Shown here: positions 34,445 through 42,325 of the stretch, piece by piece | How the letters are laid out: each line of letters opens with the position of its first letter | Numbering within the stretch: the stretch's first letter is position 1 | NCBI RefSeq assembly: GCF_030690345.1 | Contig: NZ_JAUYGV010000006.1 | Location: 1,178,001 to 1,242,000 of the forward strand | Direction of reading: 5' to 3' | Source: Rheinheimera sp. | Lineage (GTDB): Bacteria > Pseudomonadota > Gammaproteobacteria > Enterobacterales > Alteromonadaceae | Length of the DNA stretch: 64,000 nt | Notes under the pieces: generated by a model | The model's input: only the letters and a program-made list of their open reading frames with translations | Databases searched by the model: none | What the model was told of the DNA's origin: nothing | Position numbers and translations under genes: made by a program

Positions 34445-34519
34445 GCTCACCCCCTGTTCGCATAGTTTTGCATAGTGGTGCTGCGATAAAGCCGGCAAAT
34501 ACCCGGGCCGGCAGTAGTG

Positions 34520-35008
34520 TTATTTGCGCAGCACTTTATCCAGGTAGCCCATAGCGAAGGCCGACAACACAAAGGTGATATGTATCAGCAGGTACCACAT
34601 AATTTTGTCATTGGCGATGCTTTCAGTATTCATAAACACCTTTAACAGGTGAATAGACGAGATAGCCACAATAGAGGCTGCCACTTTGTTTTTTAATGAA
34701 CCGGAGTCGAGTTTACCTAACCAGCTTAATTTATCGTCGTTGCCTTCCAGATCCAGCCTGGAAACGAAATTTTCGTAGCCGGAAAACATCACCATCACAA
34801 TCAAACCACCGACTAAGGCGATATCGATCAGTGACAGTACCACCAATATCAGCTCGACTTCTTTCATGCTGAGGATAATGGGCATGATATGGAACACTTC
34901 CTGAAAGAACTTAATACCCAGCGCCAGTAACGCCAGGCTAAGACCCAGGTAAATAGGCGCCATGATCCAGCGCGAAGAGTACATCAGTTTTTCCAGAAAA
35001 TTTTCCAT
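34520..35008 (-). CDS. yqhA: UPF0114 family inner-membrane protein (YqhA-like)
   Basis: A 162-residue multi-pass protein matching UPF0114/TIGR00645: [88 protein letters not shown] and a last hydrophobic helix. Three to four membrane segments are visible. The function of the family is not known. Met at 35008 is the family start and has AGGTG upstream, so the longer frame to 35056 is rejected. Confidence 0.9.
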   Translation of the reverse strand: MENFLEKLMYSSRWIMAPIYLGLSLALLALGIKFFQEVFHIMPIILSMKEVELILVVLSLIDIALVGGLIVMVMFSGYENFVSRLDLEGNDDKLSWLGKLDSGSLKNKVAASIVAISSIHLLKVFMNTESIANDKIMWYLLIHITFVLSAFAMGYLDKVLRK

Positions 35009-35218
35009 TGCTACACCTGTATTATCCAATCGCTGTATTATGCGGTCATCGGCCAAGACGTCAAGCGTCCGGCTGGTTTTTATCTGTTATCCGGGTTGGC
35101 TAACCAGTGAGGAGTGAACCGGTAATTACCGCATATTTTTGCGTTTTACCGCAAGCATACTGGTGAGGGCAGGCTAATGTGATAGCGTCTGCGCGATATG
35201 ATACTACAGTGTTTCTAT

Positions 35219-37255
35219 ATGAGAAAAATACATCGCTGTCTGGCTGTGATGCTAACGCTTTGCAGTGGTGCAGTGCAGGCTGATGAAGGCCTGTGGCAAC
35301 CACAGCAGTTGCCGCAAATACTGACGGCGGATGCCGTGTCGTCGTTACTGCCTGGCCAGGTGGCCGCGTTACAGCAATCGGTTAATGCTATGGCGCAAGT
35401 CGGCGACTGCAGTGCGGCCTTTGTGTCTGCTAACGGTTTGCTGCTAACCAGCTATCATTGTCTGGCGCAAAAGTTGGATTCATTGCAGTCTGCTATGCCG
35501 GCCAGCGGTTTTACCGCGTTAACCCCGGAAACTGAATTACCGCTTACCGGGCTGCGCATTGCCATGATGCGGCAACAACAAGATGTGACCGTACTGCTCA
35601 ACCGTCAGTTAAGCCAGCCACTCAGCCCGCAACAGCGCAGTGAAAAACTGCAGCAGCTTAGCCGGCAGCTGGTCAGCGAATGTCAGCGCCAAAGCGGTTA
35701 TCGCTGCGAGCTGAAAAGCTTTCATGATGGTATGACTTTTTATCTGTTGCAGTATCAGGACCTGGACAGTGTACGTTTAGTGCATGTGCCGCAAAGGGTT
35801 GCTGATGGCCGCAGTTGGGCATGGCCGCGTTACAGTGCCAACTACGTGCTGTTGCGCGCTTATCAGCGTAATGACGAGGAAGTTATACCTTATCGTTCGG
35901 CTTTTTTAACGGTGTCGGCACGTGGCGTAGCAGAAAATGACGCTGTAATAGTGGCCGGTTTTCCGCAAAACGGCCAGCGCTATCAGAATGCGGAGCAAGT
36001 GCGTTTCCAATTTGAACAGCTGTTACCGGCAGCAGTCGGTTATCTGCAACAAACCATAGAGCTGATTGAGCAGTTGGCGCCGCCAGGCAGCAACAATGCT
36101 CAGCGCTATGCCGCTATGCTGCAACAACTTAAACAAAGCGAACAACAGCAACAGGTCATGCTGCAGCAGTACCGCGACAGCAATTTGCTGGCACAAAAAC
36201 AGCAAACAGAGCGCCAGCTTATTGATTGGATTAACGGCAGCCCGGTGCGCCAGCAGCTGTATGCGCCGGCACTAAGCCGTTTTGCCTTGCTGCAACAGCA
36301 AAATCACAACATGCAACTGCGTGACCAGGTGCTGGATTATCTGCAATATGCCCGGTTGCCGGCGTTAGCCAAGCAGCTATACAGCCATGCGCTGGCGCGT
36401 GAAGCCACAGAGGATGAAGAGATGCTGCAGCAGCAAGCGCAGCAAATACGCCGGCAGATACAGTTATTGGATACACAATTTGACGCCAGGCTGGATATGG
36501 AGCTGGCGCTACATTTTTTGCGGCAATATTCACTGTTACCGGCCGGGCAGCGTTTGCCGGCGCTGGATCATTATTTTGCTCTGGCTGATGGCTTTAACCG
36601 CGAAATAGTACGGCATAAATTAGCGGCGATCTATCGCGGCACCAGGCTAACAGATGCCGATACGCGCTTGCACTGGTTAACGCAGCGCCCGCAGCAGTTT
36701 GTGCAAAGCCAGGACAGCTTAATTAACTTTGCCGTGGCAATGCACGATACCGCTACGCAATTGGCCGCACAGCGCCGGCAACTTAATGCAGAGCTGGATG
36801 CGGCCAAAGCCGGCATGATGGAAGTGTTGCTGGCGTTTGACGAAGCGCGCGGTAAAGCCAGTTACGCCGAAGCTAACGGCTCGTTGCGCTTTAGCCTCGG
36901 CCATGTGCGCGGCTATCAGCCGATGGATGCGGTTTGGCATCAGCCATTTAGCAGCCTGCGTGGCTTAAATACGCCGGATAAACCAGTTGTAGCACCGGAG
37001 CAAGCCGGGTTAGCGGTGAATTTTCTCAGCACCGCCGACAGCTGTGCCGGCTACACGGCGGCACCTACTTTGAATGCGCGGGCAGAGTTGGTTGGTGTGA
37101 TGTTTGCCGGCGTAAAAGAAAATGTGCTGGCAGACTGGCACTACGATGCAGCGCAGAGCCGTTCTGTGCATGTCGACAGCCGTTTTATTGTCTGGCAATT
37201 GCAGCAATCGGACGCCGGCAAAACCCTGCTGGGGGAAATGCAGCTGCGTTATTGA
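35219..37255 (+). CDS. S46-type peptidase homologue, probably inactive
   Basis: A 678-residue exported protein (signal peptide MRKIHRCLAVMLTLCSGAVQA). It follows the S46 (DPP7/DPP11) plan: EGLWQPQQLP at the N-terminus, CSAAFVSANGLLLTSYHC with the catalytic-type His80, WAWPRYSANYVLLRAY and a C-terminal NARAELVGVMFAG...DSRFIVW. In active S46 enzymes the second block reads WPRHTGDF with catalytic Asp, and the third GNSGSP with catalytic Ser. Here those positions are Asn208 and Thr613 (CAGYTAAP), so two of three catalytic residues are replaced. I infer a pseudoenzyme. No ribosome site decides between ATGs at 35198 and 35219; the latter gives a clean signal peptide. Confidence 0.7.
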   Translation: MRKIHRCLAVMLTLCSGAVQADEGLWQPQQLPQILTADAVSSLLPGQVAALQQSVNAMAQVGDCSAAFVSANGLLLTSYHCLAQKLDSLQSAMPASGFTALTPETELPLTGLRIAMMRQQQDVTVLLNRQLSQPLSPQQRSEKLQQLSRQLVSECQRQSGYRCELKSFHDGMTFYLLQYQDLDSVRLVHVPQRVADGRSWAWPRYSANYVLLRAYQRNDEEVIPYRSAFLTVSARGVAENDAVIVAGFPQNGQRYQNAEQVRFQFEQLLPAAVGYLQQTIELIEQLAPPGSNNAQRYAAMLQQLKQSEQQQQVMLQQYRDSNLLAQKQQTERQLIDWINGSPVRQQLYAPALSRFALLQQQNHNMQLRDQVLDYLQYARLPALAKQLYSHALAREATEDEEMLQQQAQQIRRQIQLLDTQFDARLDMELALHFLRQYSLLPAGQRLPALDHYFALADGFNREIVRHKLAAIYRGTRLTDADTRLHWLTQRPQQFVQSQDSLINFAVAMHDTATQLAAQRRQLNAELDAAKAGMMEVLLAFDEARGKASYAEANGSLRFSLGHVRGYQPMDAVWHQPFSSLRGLNTPDKPVVAPEQAGLAVNFLSTADSCAGYTAAPTLNARAELVGVMFAGVKENVLADWHYDAAQSRSVHVDSRFIVWQLQQSDAGKTLLGEMQLRY

Positions 37256-37257
37256 AT

Positions 37258-37282
37258 AAAACTGCCGGTAGCCGGCAGTTTT
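37258..37282 (+). terminator. Rho-independent terminator after the S46-like gene
   Basis: AAAACTGCCGG (37258-37268) and CCGGCAGTTTT (37272-37282) form an 11-bp perfect stem with a 3-base loop, ending in T residues just after the S46-like stop codon. Confidence 0.88.
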
Positions 37283-37373
37283 ACTTTCCTCTCTCTTAAT
37301 TTCAGTCGATTTGCAGTATTATAGCCGCAGACAGTTTAACGGCTGTGTTGTGGTTACTAATGGTGGAGAGCAA

Positions 37374-38099
37374 GTGGACAAGCAGTTCCGGGTAAAACTT
37401 ATTGTACGTCGTGCAGCCGCCCTGGCCTCTTTGGGCTGGTTAAAGCAAAGCTGGCATATCTTTCTGCAGGCGCCTTTGGTGTGGGTATTGATGTTTATCA
37501 GCCTCGGCGCTATTGCCCTGTTTAGCCAACTGCACCCGTTTACCGCGGTGATTGGTATTTTGCTGAATCCGTTTTTAACGGCAGGGGTGTATAAAAGCGT
37601 GGTGGCGGTACAACAAAAGCAGAGCATCAGCTATAGCGATTTATTTAAACCACTGCAGGAAATTGGCTGCAGAGCCATTTTTATGCGCATAGCGGCGCTG
37701 AATATGCTGGCTTCTATTCCGCTAAGCAGTCTGGCGATGACGCTGTTAGAACAACACCAGGCAGAGCAGCCGGTAAGCGCCGGGTTGGTACTGTTGTTTG
37801 TGGCCGGTTATATCCTTGGCTGGATGGTTTTTGCTTATGCTGTGGCCATCGCATATTTTTTACGTGAGCGCAGTATCGTGGCTATTATGCAGGCCAGCTT
37901 TATTGCCTGCTGGCGCAATATAACGCCGTTGGTGGTATTTGGCCTCTTGAGTCTGCTGCTGATAATGCTTACCATGCCAACCATGTTTATCGGCTTGTTA
38001 TTAGTGGTGCCACTGCTGAATATCGCGTTTTTCTTATCTTTTAATGAGTTCTTTGCGTTGCAGGTTAAACCCACTGATGAAGCGGTGCTGGAAGTATAG
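37374..38099 (+). CDS. Multi-pass membrane protein, BPSS1780-like
   Basis: A 241-residue protein with five to six hydrophobic helices: PLVWVLMFISLGAIALF, AVIGILLNPFLTAGVYK, MLASIPLSSLAMTLL, LVLLFVAGYILGWMVFAYAVAIAYF and LVVFGLLSLLLIMLTMPTMFIGLLLVVPLLNIAFFLSF. The pattern GWLKQSWHIFLQAP near the start and N-PFL-AG-Y fit the BPSS1780 group of putative membrane proteins, whose role is unknown. The GTG at 37374 was chosen because GGAG lies 5-6 bases upstream; the TTG at 37311 falls before it with no ribosome site. recX begins 2 bp after the stop. Confidence 0.6.
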   Translation: MDKQFRVKLIVRRAAALASLGWLKQSWHIFLQAPLVWVLMFISLGAIALFSQLHPFTAVIGILLNPFLTAGVYKSVVAVQQKQSISYSDLFKPLQEIGCRAIFMRIAALNMLASIPLSSLAMTLLEQHQAEQPVSAGLVLLFVAGYILGWMVFAYAVAIAYFLRERSIVAIMQASFIACWRNITPLVVFGLLSLLLIMLTMPTMFIGLLLVVPLLNIAFFLSFNEFFALQVKPTDEAVLEV

Positions 38100-38101
38100 C
38101 C

Positions 38102-38548
38102 TTGGCTGAGCTGGCAGATTTAAAACGCATGGCCATTAATTGGCTGAGCCGACGCGACTACAGCGAAGCCCAGCTAAGCCAGCGCTTAAGCCGCCAGGGC
38201 GGTGAAGCAGGGGATATTACTAAGGTAATAGCCTGGTGTAAGGCAGAGAACTACCTGGATCAGCAGCGTTTTATCAGTATGTTGGTGCGTAGCCGGGTGA
38301 ATAAAGGTTATGGCCCGGGCTACATAGTGCAGGAATGCCGGCAGCAAAATATCAGCCGTGAACAGGTGCTGCAATGCGCGGCAGAGCTGGAAATAGATTG
38401 GTTTGCGCTGGCGCAGCAGCTGTATCAGAAAAAATACGGTCAAAGTGTAGTAACCGAATATAAAGACAAGTTTAAACGCATGGCGTATATGCAGCGCCGT
38501 GGTTTTAGTAACGAACAAATTCAATTTGCCATTAATCAAACAGAGTAA
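38102..38548 (+). CDS. recX: RecX, regulatory protein of RecA
   Basis: A 148-residue protein of usual RecX length with the three helical repeats: LKRMAINWLSRRDYSEAQLSQRL, IAWCKAENYLDQQRFISMLVRSRVNKGYGPGYIVQECRQQNIS and DWFALAQQLYQKKYG...KRMAYMQRRGFSNEQIQFAI. RecX limits RecA filament growth. The TTG at 38102 keeps the conserved DLKRMA segment in the protein and has GGAAG upstream; the first ATG (38132) would cut into helix 1. recA is not upstream, its common neighbour, but alaS follows 25 bp downstream as in many Gammaproteobacteria. Confidence 0.88.
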   Translation: MAELADLKRMAINWLSRRDYSEAQLSQRLSRQGGEAGDITKVIAWCKAENYLDQQRFISMLVRSRVNKGYGPGYIVQECRQQNISREQVLQCAAELEIDWFALAQQLYQKKYGQSVVTEYKDKFKRMAYMQRRGFSNEQIQFAINQTE

Positions 38549-38572
38549 CACTCAAGCGGACAGGATTTTTCC

Positions 38573-41197
38573 ATGACTATGACATCGGCCGGTATCAGGC
38601 GCGCCTTTTTAGATTATTTTGCCAGCAAACAGCACCAGGTAGTAGCCAGCAGCTCGCTGATCCCGGGCAACGATGCCACCTTATTGTTTACCAATGCCGG
38701 TATGGTGCAGTTTAAAGACGTATTTCTCGGCCAGGATCCGCGCAGCTATAACCGTGCCGTATCTGCCCAGCGTTGTGTGCGCGCCGGTGGTAAACATAAT
38801 GACCTGGAAAATGTCGGCTATACCGCGCGTCACCATACCTTTTTTGAAATGCTGGGTAACTTCAGCTTCGGCGATTACTTTAAACAAGAAGCCATCGCCT
38901 ATGCATGGGAGTTCTTAACCGTTGTGGTTAAGTTACCGAAAGAAAAACTGTGGGTAACGGTATATGAAACCGACGATGAAGCCTACAACATCTGGTTAAA
39001 CGACGTCGGTGTGCCGGCAGAGCGGATTATCCGTATCGGCGACAATAAGGGCGCGCCTTATGCGTCGGATAACTTCTGGGCCATGGGTGATACCGGGCCA
39101 TGCGGCCCTTGTACCGAGATTTTCTATGATCACGGTGAGCATATCTGGGGCGGCCCACCGGGTTCGCCGGAAGAAGACGGCGATCGCTATATCGAGATCT
39201 GGAACATCGTGTTTATGCAGTTTAACCGCCACAGTGACGGCCGGATGGAACAGCTGCCCAAGCCCAGTGTTGATACCGGTATGGGGCTGGAGCGGATTGC
39301 CGCTATTTTGCAGCACGTACACAGTAACTATGAAATTGATACCTTTGTCGCGCTGATTAAAGCGGCGGCAGAGGTAACCGGTGCCAGAGACTTAACTGAT
39401 AAGTCGTTACGCGTAGTGGCCGACCATATCCGCAGTTGTGCCTTTTTAATAGTCGATGGGGTGCAGCCCTCCAACGAAGGCCGTGGCTATGTACTGCGCC
39501 GTATAGTGCGCCGTGCTGTGCGCCACGGTAATAAGCTGGGCGCTAAAGGTGCATTTTTCTATCAGTTGGTAGCGGCCTTGGTGGCGCAGATGGGGGAAGC
39601 TTACCCGGAGCTGGCAGCAAAACAAGCGGTAGTGGAAAAAGTACTGAAACTGGAAGAAGAGCAGTTCGGCAAAACGCTGGAGCGTGGTCTGACGATACTG
39701 GAAGATGCTCTGGCTGGCTTAACCGGTACCGAGCTGCCGGGTGAGCTGGTATTTAAGCTTTATGACACTTACGGTTTCCCGGTTGATTTAACCAATGATG
39801 TGGCGCGTGAGCGTAACCTGAGCATTGATCAGGCCGGTTTTGATGCCGCTATGGCAGAACAGCGAAAGCGCGCGCAGCAGGCGTCTAACTTTGGTGCCGA
39901 TTACAATGCGGCACTAACTTCAAGCCAGCAAACCACCTTTACCGGCTATGAGCAGGAGTTTGGCAATGCGCAGGTGGTAGAAATACTGCGTGATGGCCAG
40001 GCAGTCAACAGCCTCAGCGATGGCGACCAGGCGCTGGTTATTCTGGATAGCACGCCGTTTTATGCTGAGTCCGGCGGCCAAATGGGCGACAGCGGCAGCT
40101 TAACCCTGGCTAACGGCGCGGTGTTTACCGTACAAGACACTATTAAGCTGGCCAAAGCTTTCGCACACAAAGGCCAGGTAAGCGGCGCTTTAACCGTGGG
40201 CGACAAAGTGGATGCACAGATAGACAGTGCACGCCGCGCTGCTATTAAGCAAAACCATTCTGCTACGCACTTATTACACGCCGCGCTGCGTAAAGTATTG
40301 GGTGAACATGTAACGCAAAAAGGCTCGCTGGTTGGCCCTGAGCGGCTGCGGTTTGACTTTAGCCATTTTGAAGCTGTAAAAGCAGAAGAGTTGCGCACTA
40401 TTGAACAGCTGGTTAACGAACAAATTCAGCAGAATCATCCGTTACAAACCCGGTTAATGCCGATTGACGAGGCAAAAGCGGCCGGTGCTATGGCGCTGTT
40501 TGGCGAAAAGTATGATGACGAAGTGCGTGTGCTGAGCATGGGCGACTTCTCCATTGAACTGTGCGGCGGCACCCATGTCAGTCGTACCGGCGACATTGGT
40601 TTGTGCAAAATTGTATCTGAAAACGGCATCGCCTCCGGTGTGCGCCGGATTGAAGCAGTTAGCGGTGCCGGCGCCATCAGCTACATTCAGCAGCTGGAGC
40701 AACAGGCGCAAAGCGTTGCCAGCGCACTGAAAGGCGATATGTTCAGTATTGCCGAGCGCGTGCAACAAGCGCAGGAACGCAGCAAGCAACTGGAAAAAGA
40801 CATTGAGCAGTTAAAAGCTAAACTGGCCAGCCAGGCCGGTGCTTCGCTATCCGAGCAAGCCGAGCAAATTGCCGGTGCAACGGTGTTAATCAGCCAACTG
40901 CCGGCAACCGAGCCTAAAGCGCTGCGTACTATGCTTGATGAGCTGAAAAACAAACTCAGCAGCGGTGTTATTTTGCTGGCTACGGTAAATGATGACAAAA
41001 TCAGCCTGATAGCCGGGGTGACTGCCGATTTAACCGGCAAGGTACATGCCGGGCAGTTGGTGGGCTGGGCGGCAGAGAAATTAGGTGGTAAGGGCGGCGG
41101 CCGGCCGGATATGGCCCAGGCTGGCGGTACTGATGTTGCGGCATTAACGGCAGTATTGGCGCAAGCTAAAACCCTGGTAAGTCAAAAATTGAGCTAA
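38573..41197 (+). CDS. alaS: Alanyl-tRNA synthetase
   Basis: An 874-residue class II synthetase of full length. The aminoacylation domain starts [43 protein letters not shown]. The editing domain has the zinc ligands HSATH at 562-566 and CGGTH at 664-668, and QMGDSG lies in the junction. The C-terminal region has coiled-coil ([22 protein letters not shown]) and the final DHHA1-type [15 protein letters not shown]. It charges tRNA-Ala and clears mischarged Ser or Gly. It lies between recX and csrA, the usual order. Confidence 0.98.
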   Translation: MTMTSAGIRRAFLDYFASKQHQVVASSSLIPGNDATLLFTNAGMVQFKDVFLGQDPRSYNRAVSAQRCVRAGGKHNDLENVGYTARHHTFFEMLGNFSFGDYFKQEAIAYAWEFLTVVVKLPKEKLWVTVYETDDEAYNIWLNDVGVPAERIIRIGDNKGAPYASDNFWAMGDTGPCGPCTEIFYDHGEHIWGGPPGSPEEDGDRYIEIWNIVFMQFNRHSDGRMEQLPKPSVDTGMGLERIAAILQHVHSNYEIDTFVALIKAAAEVTGARDLTDKSLRVVADHIRSCAFLIVDGVQPSNEGRGYVLRRIVRRAVRHGNKLGAKGAFFYQLVAALVAQMGEAYPELAAKQAVVEKVLKLEEEQFGKTLERGLTILEDALAGLTGTELPGELVFKLYDTYGFPVDLTNDVARERNLSIDQAGFDAAMAEQRKRAQQASNFGADYNAALTSSQQTTFTGYEQEFGNAQVVEILRDGQAVNSLSDGDQALVILDSTPFYAESGGQMGDSGSLTLANGAVFTVQDTIKLAKAFAHKGQVSGALTVGDKVDAQIDSARRAAIKQNHSATHLLHAALRKVLGEHVTQKGSLVGPERLRFDFSHFEAVKAEELRTIEQLVNEQIQQNHPLQTRLMPIDEAKAAGAMALFGEKYDDEVRVLSMGDFSIELCGGTHVSRTGDIGLCKIVSENGIASGVRRIEAVSGAGAISYIQQLEQQAQSVASALKGDMFSIAERVQQAQERSKQLEKDIEQLKAKLASQAGASLSEQAEQIAGATVLISQLPATEPKALRTMLDELKNKLSSGVILLATVNDDKISLIAGVTADLTGKVHAGQLVGWAAEKLGGKGGGRPDMAQAGGTDVAALTAVLAQAKTLVSQKLS

Positions 41198-41499
41198 ACT
41201 GCTTCCAATTGCCAGGGAGGGGCAGCGTTGTCCCTCCGGGCTGATCGGGCCAATTAGCCGTAGCGTAATCAACAAAAGCGGTTATTTGCCGTACAGTACA
41301 GTATGAATGTCGATTATTTGCTGCCGGCGTGCAGCAGATTGCTACAATGCCGGCGTTTAGGCACAATTTTGTTGTGCTTAAACGCCAATTATTTAAACGC
41401 CCGGCTTTTCATCAGCTGCGCAGCTGAGTTATGATACGGCGCTTTAGTGTATACACCGGTGTAACTTGCGCTGGGTAACAGGGATAAAGGAGCAAACGA
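41198..41499 (+). promoter_or_regulatory. Intergenic region alaS-csrA with csrA promoter and palindromes
   Basis: About 300 bp without a reading frame. A GC-rich hairpin of modest quality follows alaS (GGGAGGGG with TCCCTCC, 41215-41240) but lacks a T-run. Closer to csrA, TATGAT at 41430-41435 is a plausible -10 box, with the perfect 16-base palindrome TCAGCTGCGCAGCTGA at 41412-41427 in the spacer. A further palindrome TACACCGGTGTA (41452-41463) lies in the predicted 5' leader. AAGGAG gives csrA a strong ribosome site that contains the GGA CsrA itself prefers, so autoregulation is possible. Confidence 0.45.
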
Positions 41500-41700
41500 A
41501 TGCTAATTCTTACTCGTCGTGTTGGTGAGACACTGATGATCGGTGACGAAGTTACCGTAACGGTATTGGGTGTGAAAGGCAACCAGGTACGTATTGGTGT
41601 TAATGCACCAAAAGAAGTATCGGTACACCGTGAAGAGATTTATATGCGTATTCAGGCCGAGAAAGGTTCACCGGATACAACTTACGGCGAAGACGACTAA
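41500..41700 (+). CDS. csrA: Carbon storage regulator CsrA
   Basis: A 66-residue protein: [54 protein letters not shown] is the full CsrA fold, with RNA-binding residues L4, R6, R7 and R44 (in VHREE) in place. CsrA binds GGA motifs in mRNA leaders and controls translation and stability of many transcripts. The C-terminal tail ([12 protein letters not shown]) is short and acidic. It sits between alaS and a tRNA-Ser gene, the usual gammaproteobacterial arrangement. Confidence 0.99.
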   Translation: MLILTRRVGETLMIGDEVTVTVLGVKGNQVRIGVNAPKEVSVHREEIYMRIQAEKGSPDTTYGEDD

Positions 41701-41818
41701 TTCTCGCGTTACCCGCGTGGCTTGCTGATGAATTCTGCTGATTTTGTACGTTTTGTGACTTAATCGCGCTGAATTGCTTAAAAGGTCGGCAAACGCACTT
41801 TTCAGTTCCAAAAATTGT

Positions 41819-41846
41819 TTGACTTATTTTCCTGAGACATTAATAT
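41819..41846 (+). promoter_or_regulatory. Sigma70-type promoter of the tRNA cluster
   Basis: TTGACT (41819-41824) and TAATAT (41841-41846) are separated by 16 bp and lie 20 bp upstream of the first tRNA. The stretch between -10 and the tRNA is GC-containing (ACACGCCGC), consistent with a stable-RNA promoter. Confidence 0.7.
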
Positions 41847-41865
41847 ACACGCCGCAACACAGAGC

Positions 41866-41955
41866 GGAGAAATGGCCGAGTGGCTGAAGGCGCACCCCTG
41901 CTAAGGGTGTATAGGGGAAACTCTATCGAGGGTTCGAATCCCTCTTTCTCCGCCA
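41866..41955 (+). tRNA. tRNA-Ser (GCT)
   Basis: A 90-base class II tRNA. The acceptor stem GGAGAAA pairs with TTTCTCC before GCCA; the anticodon loop CTGCTAA carries GCT; a long variable arm follows and the T-loop reads GGTTCGAATCC. CCA is encoded. It decodes AGC and AGU. Confidence 0.97.
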
Positions 41956-41969
41956 TTTTTTGTCAGACC

Positions 41970-42046
41970 GGACGCATAGCTCAGCTGGATAGAGTACTCG
42001 GCTACGAACCGAGCGGTCGGAGGTTCGAATCCTCCTGCGTCCACCA
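41970..42046 (+). tRNA. tRNA-Arg (ACG), copy 1
   Basis: A 77-base cloverleaf: acceptor GGACGCA/TGCGTCC, D-arm AGCTCAGCTGGATAGAG, anticodon stem-loop CTCGG-CTACGAA-CCGAG with anticodon ACG (A34 expected to become inosine), T-arm GGAGGTTCGAATCCTCC, encoded CCA. It reads CGU, CGC and CGA. Confidence 0.97.
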
Positions 42047-42110
42047 TCTGATTTGGGCAAGCATCATGCACTGTGCTTTAAAATAATTGTGCTAAAATTT
42101 GCTTCACCAT

Positions 42111-42187
42111 GGACGCATAGCTCAGCTGGATAGAGTACTCGGCTACGAACCGAGCGGTCGGAGGTTCGAATCCTCCTGCGTCCACCA
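42111..42187 (+). tRNA. tRNA-Arg (ACG), copy 2
   Basis: Identical to copy 1 over all 77 bases, separated by a 64-bp unrelated spacer. This is a tandem tRNA duplication; both are probably cotranscribed from the promoter before tRNA-Ser. Confidence 0.97.
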
Positions 42188-42196
42188 TATACGAAG

Positions 42197-42230
42197 AACC
42201 CGCTACGGTTAACGCCTTAGCGGGTTTTTT
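42197..42230 (+). terminator. Terminator of the tRNA cluster
   Basis: AACCCGCTA (42197-42205) pairs with TAGCGGGTT (42218-42226) across a 12-base loop, followed by a run of T residues. Confidence 0.85.
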
Positions 42231-42283
42231 CATTGTAACGCTGCATATAACCTGACGCAGGCGGGTAAACAGCTTGAGCAAAT

Positions 42284-42309
42284 AAAAAGGGCGCTGTGTA
42301 GCGCCCTTT
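42284..42309 (-). terminator. Terminator of the TonB receptor gene
   Basis: On the minus strand AAAGGGCGCT pairs with AGCGCCCTTT (arms 42300-42309 and 42286-42295) and is followed by TTTTATT, giving a standard intrinsic terminator just downstream of the receptor stop. Confidence 0.85.
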
Positions 42310-42325
42310 GTGTAAAGCTGCAGGC

